A stretch of 64,000 nucleotides of DNA, taken from Bacteriovoracaceae bacterium. GTDB lineage: Bacteria; Bdellovibrionota; Bacteriovoracia; Bacteriovoracales; Bacteriovoracaceae. The stretch spans positions 186,001 to 250,000 of the forward strand of contig JAIPEG010000004.1 in the NCBI GenBank assembly GCA_021737405.1, given 5' to 3'. The notes below the pieces were generated by a model. That model had not been told where the DNA came from and ran no database searches. It saw only the letters and a program-made list of their open reading frames with translations. Both the position numbers and the translations under genes were made by a program. How positions within the stretch are numbered: the first letter of the stretch is position 1; every line of letters begins with the position of its first letter. Positions 59,559-64,000 of the stretch are shown piece by piece.

Positions 59559-60997
59559 CCACCGGGGTTTGAGTGCTTAGCCAGTATTTTCTTTCCGTGT
59601 CTTCTTGTTTTTGACTCGCTCTTTAAGCGCCAAAGTGTATCTCGCGCACTCTTTGCTGCCTGATCGTGATTCACAATAGGCTTAGGATAATCAAGGCCAT
59701 AATTAAAGTTATACATGACCTCTTCCATGGGAGTGATTTCCCAAGGGCAATGAATGAGATTCAGAGGAAGGTTTGAAAGTTCTGGTACCCACCTTTTTAT
59801 AAATTCACCGTTAGGATCTTTCTCTCTCGCCTGCTTTGTCGGATTATAGATTCTAACAGTATGAATCCCTGTTGTTCCTGCTTGCATTTGAAACTGAGGA
59901 AAATGAATGCCTGGATCATAATCAAGAAACATGCGGGCAAGATAACGAGCTCCCTCTCTCCAGGGTTGCCATAAGAGGTGGGTGAAAAAACTGACGACCA
60001 TGGCCCGCATTCTAAAATTTAGGTAGCCTGTTTCTTTAACACATCTCATAGAGGCATCGACCAAAGGATAACCTGTACGTCCCTCTTTCCATGCTTTTAT
60101 AAGACGCTTATTCTTTTTGGCCCTAAACTGATCATATACAGGGTTTTGATTTGAATGCTCCATCTCACATTCCATTTCGAACTTTTGGATAAAATGACTT
60201 TGCCACTTTGTTCTTGTTTGAAACTGATTAAGACTTTTTTTATGGGAGGTTTGTGGGCGCAGTTGATCTATGGCCTGATTTATTTGCCTTATCGTAATAT
60301 TTCCCCACGCAATATAGGGGGATAGGCGAGAGCAGAAATAACGAGATTTTTCAGGTAACGAAATTGATGAAAAATATTGAGGGATTAATTCATTGAGAAA
60401 TATGTTTAATCTCAAAAATCCAATGGATTCACCTCCAACCTGAAAGGACTCATTCTCTTCTTTTGCCTCATTTGGAATCTCTTGAGCAAAGGACCGACAG
60501 AGAAGTTCATCAGGAGGAAATGAAGGCGATAAGGGAGACTTCATCACCGAAATCCAGTGAGCATCCCAGCCCTTTCTATCTTTTAGTCCTCTCAGGACCC
60601 CATTTGTGTTGCACTCTTTCCATGGAACTTTAGCTTTCTTTAGTAATCTAGAAACCTCTTTGTCTCTCTCGTATGTTAGAGAAACACCGGTTTCCATATG
60701 AGAGAAAACCTTTTTTACTTTAGTTTTGTTTAAGATATCGCTTAATACGGGTATGACTTCTTGATGATAAATACTTATGAAAGATCTTCCTAATGACTTC
60801 TCCATGTCTTCAAGTGACTGCCTAACAAAGCGCCAATGACGGATATCGAAATCATAATGATAAGAGAGGGAGGGCTCAAAGAAATAGAGAACAAGAATGG
60901 GGAGGCCTTCCTTTTGAGCTAGATAAAAAGGCTCATGATCATTAAGTCGAAGATCCCTTTTGAGCCAGACAATGGAAATTTCTTTTGGAAGGGTCAC
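59549..60997 (-). CDS. Photolyase/cryptochrome-family FAD protein
   Basis: 482 residues from a GTG. N-terminal domain: [23 protein letters not shown] domain: [98 protein letters not shown]. Class I photolyase-like, with the N-F-R-M-R lesion-pocket block. It is first in a two-gene operon with the CRY-DASH gene. DNA photorepair is likely. Confidence 0.85.
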   Translation of the reverse strand: MTLPKEISIVWLKRDLRLNDHEPFYLAQKEGLPILVLYFFEPSLSYHYDFDIRHWRFVRQSLEDMEKSLGRSFISIYHQEVIPVLSDILNKTKVKKVFSHMETGVSLTYERDKEVSRLLKKAKVPWKECNTNGVLRGLKDRKGWDAHWISVMKSPLSPSFPPDELLCRSFAQEIPNEAKEENESFQVGGESIGFLRLNIFLNELIPQYFSSISLPEKSRYFCSRLSPYIAWGNITIRQINQAIDQLRPQTSHKKSLNQFQTRTKWQSHFIQKFEMECEMEHSNQNPVYDQFRAKKNKRLIKAWKEGRTGYPLVDASMRCVKETGYLNFRMRAMVVSFFTHLLWQPWREGARYLARMFLDYDPGIHFPQFQMQAGTTGIHTVRIYNPTKQAREKDPNGEFIKRWVPELSNLPLNLIHCPWEITPMEEVMYNFNYGLDYPKPIVNHDQAAKSARDTLWRLKSESKTRRHGKKILAKHSNPGGWR

Positions 60998-61053
60998 CTT
61001 CCTAATATATAGGAAGCTTGAGAAATTCCCTAGATACTGAGGCTAGACTTAGG

Positions 61054-61455
61054 CTAATCCCAGCGAGAATAAGAGATATTGATGTTTTCTAGAAGGTCTT
61101 TAGTAAGAAAGAAGTAACCAAGGTTTGTCTCAACATAACAGACTCTTGTGTGTTCTTGATTACGGACGACTTTGCTACAGCGAGAGTGACTTCTCCCATG
61201 TGGGCCTTGACCAAAATTAACATCAGTTGGACTACAGCCTTCACGGTCAAGCAGTGTACGAATGGTGAAGATGGCCTCAGCGAGGAAGTCACGACCAAAG
61301 TCGCGATCTACGTCATCACTGTGAAGAGTGAAGTTAAAAGTGTCACGAGTATCGTTACCCATTAGAGTTGTGATGCAATCTTTTGGAGCCGCTTGTAGGC
61401 CTTGACTTAAGAAGACGAGAAAGGCGAGGGCAATTAATGATTTAACGACTGTCAT
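61054..61455 (-). CDS. Small secreted protein, paralogue 2 (GYFF-RWD family)
   Basis: 133 residues. Signal peptide (LIALAFLVFLSQGLQAAPKD), four Cys in the mature part (DCITT, EGCSPT, SRCSKV and VCYVET) in the same order as in 57988-58353. The C-terminal 30 residues GYFFLTKDLLENI, NISYSRWD are the shared signature. Function unknown. Located upstream of the photolyase pair on the same strand, about 57 bp apart. Confidence 0.7.
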   Translation of the reverse strand: MTVVKSLIALAFLVFLSQGLQAAPKDCITTLMGNDTRDTFNFTLHSDDVDRDFGRDFLAEAIFTIRTLLDREGCSPTDVNFGQGPHGRSHSRCSKVVRNQEHTRVCYVETNLGYFFLTKDLLENINISYSRWD

Positions 61456-61542
61456 GCATATGCTCCATGAATGGTTTTATTAATGAGTCTCTGTGCCCCA
61501 TTTTTACCGAAATCGAGCTAATACTGTAAAGCAAAAGCTATT

Positions 61543-61623
61543 AGGTTAACCTTGTAGAACGGGATTCCGCACTCTTTGCGCACTGCCAATTATTTGGCTA
61601 AATACGTTAAATTAGGTGAACCT
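61543..61623. promoter_or_regulatory. Two AGGTTAACCT-type dyads between divergent secreted genes
   Basis: AGGTTAACCT (61543-61552, perfect palindrome) and AGGTGAACCT (61614-61623, one mismatch), each in a shared 13/15-bp context, 71 bp apart. Placed between the divergent secreted gene (61455) and endonuclease I (61693). Possible shared operators. Confidence 0.35.
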
Positions 61624-61692
61624 TAAAAAAAGTATTAGTAATACTTCTAAAAAATAGATATGAAACTAGTGTCTGTGTGCAAAGGAAAAACA

Positions 61693-62520
61693 ATGAAACA
61701 ACTTGGAACTTTCTTTTTACTTCTCTTCACTCTTTCGGCCTTGGCCACAAGTTCGTATTATCCAACAGAATACAAAGACGCCTTTAAAGAAAAAGAATTT
61801 GCCAAGGGCGAGTTAAAAGAAAAACTCTTTATTCTTCTAAGTTCAGTTCATATTTACAAGGCCAATCGTGATGATCAAATTGCTCCCCATTGTTCAGGAG
61901 AGGGCAAGTGCTATGAGCATAAAAGCATTGGTTATCGTGGAGCTCGTAAAGTTTTATTTGGTAAAATTCATTTAAAAGAAGATTCTCAAGGCTATTATGT
62001 AAAAGATGTTTATTGCCGTAAAAAAGTCACAAGAAATATGACCAATGTTGGTCCTAATATCATTCCTAATAATAACGTCATTAACTGTGAGCACACGTGG
62101 CCACAATCTCGATTTAATGGAAGCTTTGATAAAGGTTTACAAAAATCTGACCTTCACCACCTTTACCCAACTGACTCTAAGGCCAACTCGGTTCGTGGCA
62201 ATAATGAGTTTGCTGAAGTTGATGGTGATAAACTTAGTGATTGCGATGGTTCCTATACAGGTGTTGAAAAGTGGCAAGGTCCTTATTTTGAGCCGCCTAA
62301 TGAGCACAAAGGAAACGTTGCCCGCGCACTTTTCTATTTTTCTGTTCGCTACAAATTAAAAATTTCTACAATAGAAGAAGAATACCTCAGACATTGGCAT
62401 GATCTTGATCCTGTTGATAGTGATGAACTAGAAAGAAATGAACTCATTCATAAGGTTCAAGGTAATCGTAATCCTTTCATCGACTACCCTGAGCTAGTTG
62501 GACAAGTAAAAGATTTCTAA
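61693..62520 (+). CDS. endA: Endonuclease I (Dns/NucM/EndA family)
   Basis: 275 residues from the ATG at 61693 (AAAGGA upstream); the earlier ATG at 61660 would put 11 residues before the signal peptide. Signal peptide (KQLGTFFLLLFTLSALATSS), then the Endonuclease_1 domain: VINCEHTWPQSRFNGSFD, LHHLYPTDSKANSVRGNNEF (catalytic H and metal-binding Asn), GNVARALFYFSVRY. Cys residues can form disulfides in the periplasm or outside. A secreted nuclease that degrades DNA nonspecifically; in a predatory bacterium it would fit digestion of prey DNA. Confidence 0.93.
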   Translation: MKQLGTFFLLLFTLSALATSSYYPTEYKDAFKEKEFAKGELKEKLFILLSSVHIYKANRDDQIAPHCSGEGKCYEHKSIGYRGARKVLFGKIHLKEDSQGYYVKDVYCRKKVTRNMTNVGPNIIPNNNVINCEHTWPQSRFNGSFDKGLQKSDLHHLYPTDSKANSVRGNNEFAEVDGDKLSDCDGSYTGVEKWQGPYFEPPNEHKGNVARALFYFSVRYKLKISTIEEEYLRHWHDLDPVDSDELERNELIHKVQGNRNPFIDYPELVGQVKDF

Positions 62521-63050
62521 GCAGACTCTTTTTCTTCTTCGTTTTCTGGGCTTTGTCTCTTCGTTCTACGATTATAGAGAGGAAGCCCAATTTGAATTGG
62601 AGTGGATTCGTTAAGTCTTGCAACTAATCCTAGGGCTTGTTTTTTAAGACTTAATTCCACTCTCAGCAAGTTATTCATAAAAAGAGCATACACTTCGGGG
62701 TTCTTTTCAAAAATTCCCTTAAAGACATTAAAATCTATCCTTAAACAAGTGAGATCCGTTTTGGAAATCACGCTATAGGGGTGAACCTGGTCATTACTAA
62801 AAAGAACTTCTCCAAAGTGATCCCAGGGTATGAGCTCTTGCATGAGAAACTCTCTCCCCCATGATTGATAAACTAAATCAGCCTTCCCTTCCATGATGAT
62901 GTAGAAAGCTTCAATGGGGCTACCACCAATACAAGGGCAATCTCCTGAACTCCAGCTATATATTTTTTGTCCCTTTAAAAAGAGATCGATTTCTTCTTCA
63001 AGAATGTCGTGAAAAAGGGGAGAGCTTTTTAAGCTTAGAGCGAGACTCAT
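62517..63050 (-). CDS. Cyclic-nucleotide-binding-domain protein
   Basis: 177 residues. One CNB/CAP-type beta roll: FYIIMEGKADLVYQSWGREF, LIPWDHFGEVLFSNDQ, VHPYSVISKTDLTCLRIDFN. The phosphate-binding cassette keeps F-G-E but lacks the Arg that holds the cyclic phosphate, so cAMP/cGMP binding is doubtful. No HTH follows, so it is not a CRP-type regulator. Convergent with endA. Confidence 0.7.
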   Translation of the reverse strand: MSLALSLKSSPLFHDILEEEIDLFLKGQKIYSWSSGDCPCIGGSPIEAFYIIMEGKADLVYQSWGREFLMQELIPWDHFGEVLFSNDQVHPYSVISKTDLTCLRIDFNVFKGIFEKNPEVYALFMNNLLRVELSLKKQALGLVARLNESTPIQIGLPLYNRRTKRQSPENEEEKESA

Positions 63051-63155
63051 AGGATTTCCTTCACTAACGTGCAGCAGCCTCTTATCATATCTGGCAACCT
63101 CGCTTTGACCGAATTTTGGCTTAAGTGTCTGAATAGTGGTGACGCTTATTTGTAC

Positions 63156-64000
63156 TTAAAAGCGCTTAGGCCACAACTTTTTAAGGCGATCTAGAATTTT
63201 GGCTTCAGTGCCATTACCGGTTGGTCTATAGAAAGACGGTGTCTCAAGAGGTGAGTATTGTTGCTCTACGAATGCACCAGGATAGCTGTGGGGGTATTGG
63301 TAATTATATTTGTCAGGGTGAGTGTTGCGAAGATGGGTAGGGACCTCGACGGTTTGCCTTGTACGTACATACTCTAGGGCCTCATCTAACGCTTTATAAC
63401 AAGCATTAGATTTTACGGTGGAAGCTAGATAAGTCGTTACTTGGGCCAGGTTAATACGAGCTTCGGGCATTCCGATATTTTCAACTGCAGAGAGGCCTGA
63501 AATGGCCAAAGTTAGAGCTTGAGGGTCTGCATTACCAACATCCTCTGAAGCAAAAATAACAAGTCTTCGAGCGATAAATTTAGGGTCTTCCCCACCATCG
63601 AGCATAATGGCGAGATATAATAGAGCAGCATCTGGATCACTTCCACGCATGGATTTAATAAAAGCGGAAATGACATCGTAATGACGATCTTGGTTTTTGT
63701 CGTAATTACGAACAGCTCCACCAATACTCTCTTTTACATCTTCAATGGTCACAGGACCTTCTCGTAGAACGAGGGCCTCTAGTGTATTAAGTGCTTGGCG
63801 AGCATCACCATCAGCGAGTTTAGAGAGAACTTCAATAATCTCTGGCGCAAGCTTTTTGCCAATCTTATCCATGGCCTCATTGAGAATATTTTCGAGGGCT
63901 TCTGGGCTTAGTTTGGCCAGAGTAACCAGATGAACTCTCGAGAGGAGGGCACGATTTACACTCGTCTTTGGATTTTCTGTGGTGGCCCCAATAAAAATAA
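63156..64000 (-). CDS. rarA: Replication-associated recombination protein RarA (MgsA), C-terminal part
   Basis: Cut by the right edge; about 281 residues are visible. The first seen are FIGATTENPKTSVNRALLSR, the sensor/arginine-finger region of the AAA+ ATPase. Then ALVLREGPVTIEDVKE, YDKNQDRHYDVISAFIKSMR, GSDPDAALLYLAIMLDGGED (the helical lid and tetramerisation domain), and the close YKYP-like PHSYPGAFVEQQYSPLE, YRPTGNGTEAKILDRLKKLW. Acts at stalled replication forks. The frame is open to the edge. Confidence 0.93.
   Translation of the reverse strand, partial: IFIGATTENPKTSVNRALLSRVHLVTLAKLSPEALENILNEAMDKIGKKLAPEIIEVLSKLADGDARQALNTLEALVLREGPVTIEDVKESIGGAVRNYDKNQDRHYDVISAFIKSMRGSDPDAALLYLAIMLDGGEDPKFIARRLVIFASEDVGNADPQALTLAISGLSAVENIGMPEARINLAQVTTYLASTVKSNACYKALDEALEYVRTRQTVEVPTHLRNTHPDKYNYQYPHSYPGAFVEQQYSPLETPSFYRPTGNGTEAKILDRLKKLWPKRF

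Overview
Organism and style. The window is AT-rich (roughly 40% GC by eye), densely coded on both strands, with many 4-14 bp gene overlaps. It carries several secreted or lipid-anchored proteins without obvious families, a secreted endonuclease I, a secreted leucine-rich-repeat protein, and a rho-prfA-prmC-murA block. My inference, not a measurement, is a Gram-negative predator-type bacterium of the Bdellovibrionota, most like Bacteriovoracaceae/Halobacteriovorax. A 16S gene or a ribosomal protein would decide this, and none is present here.

Layout. 1-2.1 kb: secreted proteins, the start of an endonuclease/exonuclease/phosphatase-family gene (cut by the left edge) and an alpha/beta hydrolase. 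1.9-2.4 kb: a near-perfect sigma-54 promoter driving a 78-residue membrane/export protein. 2.4-6 kb: DksA/TraR-type regulator, flavin-reductase-like protein, YtfJ-like protein, mltG and ruvX. 6-11.1 kb: rho, prfA, prmC (apparently without a standard start codon), murA and a HIT protein. 11.1-14.2 kb: unassigned proteins and a class II amidotransferase. 14.2-19.5 kb: a tolC-RND-tetR efflux operon with two 12-bp operators at the promoter and no adaptor gene. 19.5-30.4 kb: housekeeping genes (Uup-type ABC-F, YkgJ-like, Spx/ArsC-like, tRNA-Arg, FAD-linked oxidase, rsgA, PilZ, cyclophilin, recJ). 30.4-34.4 kb: zinc-ribbon protein and a cluster of exported coiled-coil / low-complexity proteins, two of them paralogous. 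34.5-37.5 kb: icd, a degenerate receiver, a decayed ppsA pseudogene, a 59-residue small gene and a promoter-like region with dyads. 37.5-46 kb: one giant NdvB/ChvB-type cyclic beta-glucan synthase gene (2840 aa).

46.1-50.5 kb is a compact integrated element. It is bounded by 54-bp identical repeats made from the 3' part of tRNA-Gly(GCC). It carries a toxin-antitoxin-like pair under a 20-bp perfect palindrome, two cargo genes I cannot assign, a 0.4-kb stretch packed with nested inverted repeats, an excisionase-like HTH protein and a tyrosine integrase beside the intact tRNA. This is the best candidate in the window for something undescribed.

50.7-64 kb: secreted LRR protein, EpmB/KamA-like radical SAM enzyme, DnaQ-like exonuclease, lpdA plus a dihydrolipoamide acyltransferase (E3-E2, no E1 here), a hydrolase, a two-gene photolyase/cryptochrome operon flanked by two paralogous small secreted proteins, endonuclease I, a cNMP-domain protein and rarA (cut by the right edge).

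All calls rest on reading motifs and gene order; no database search was run.
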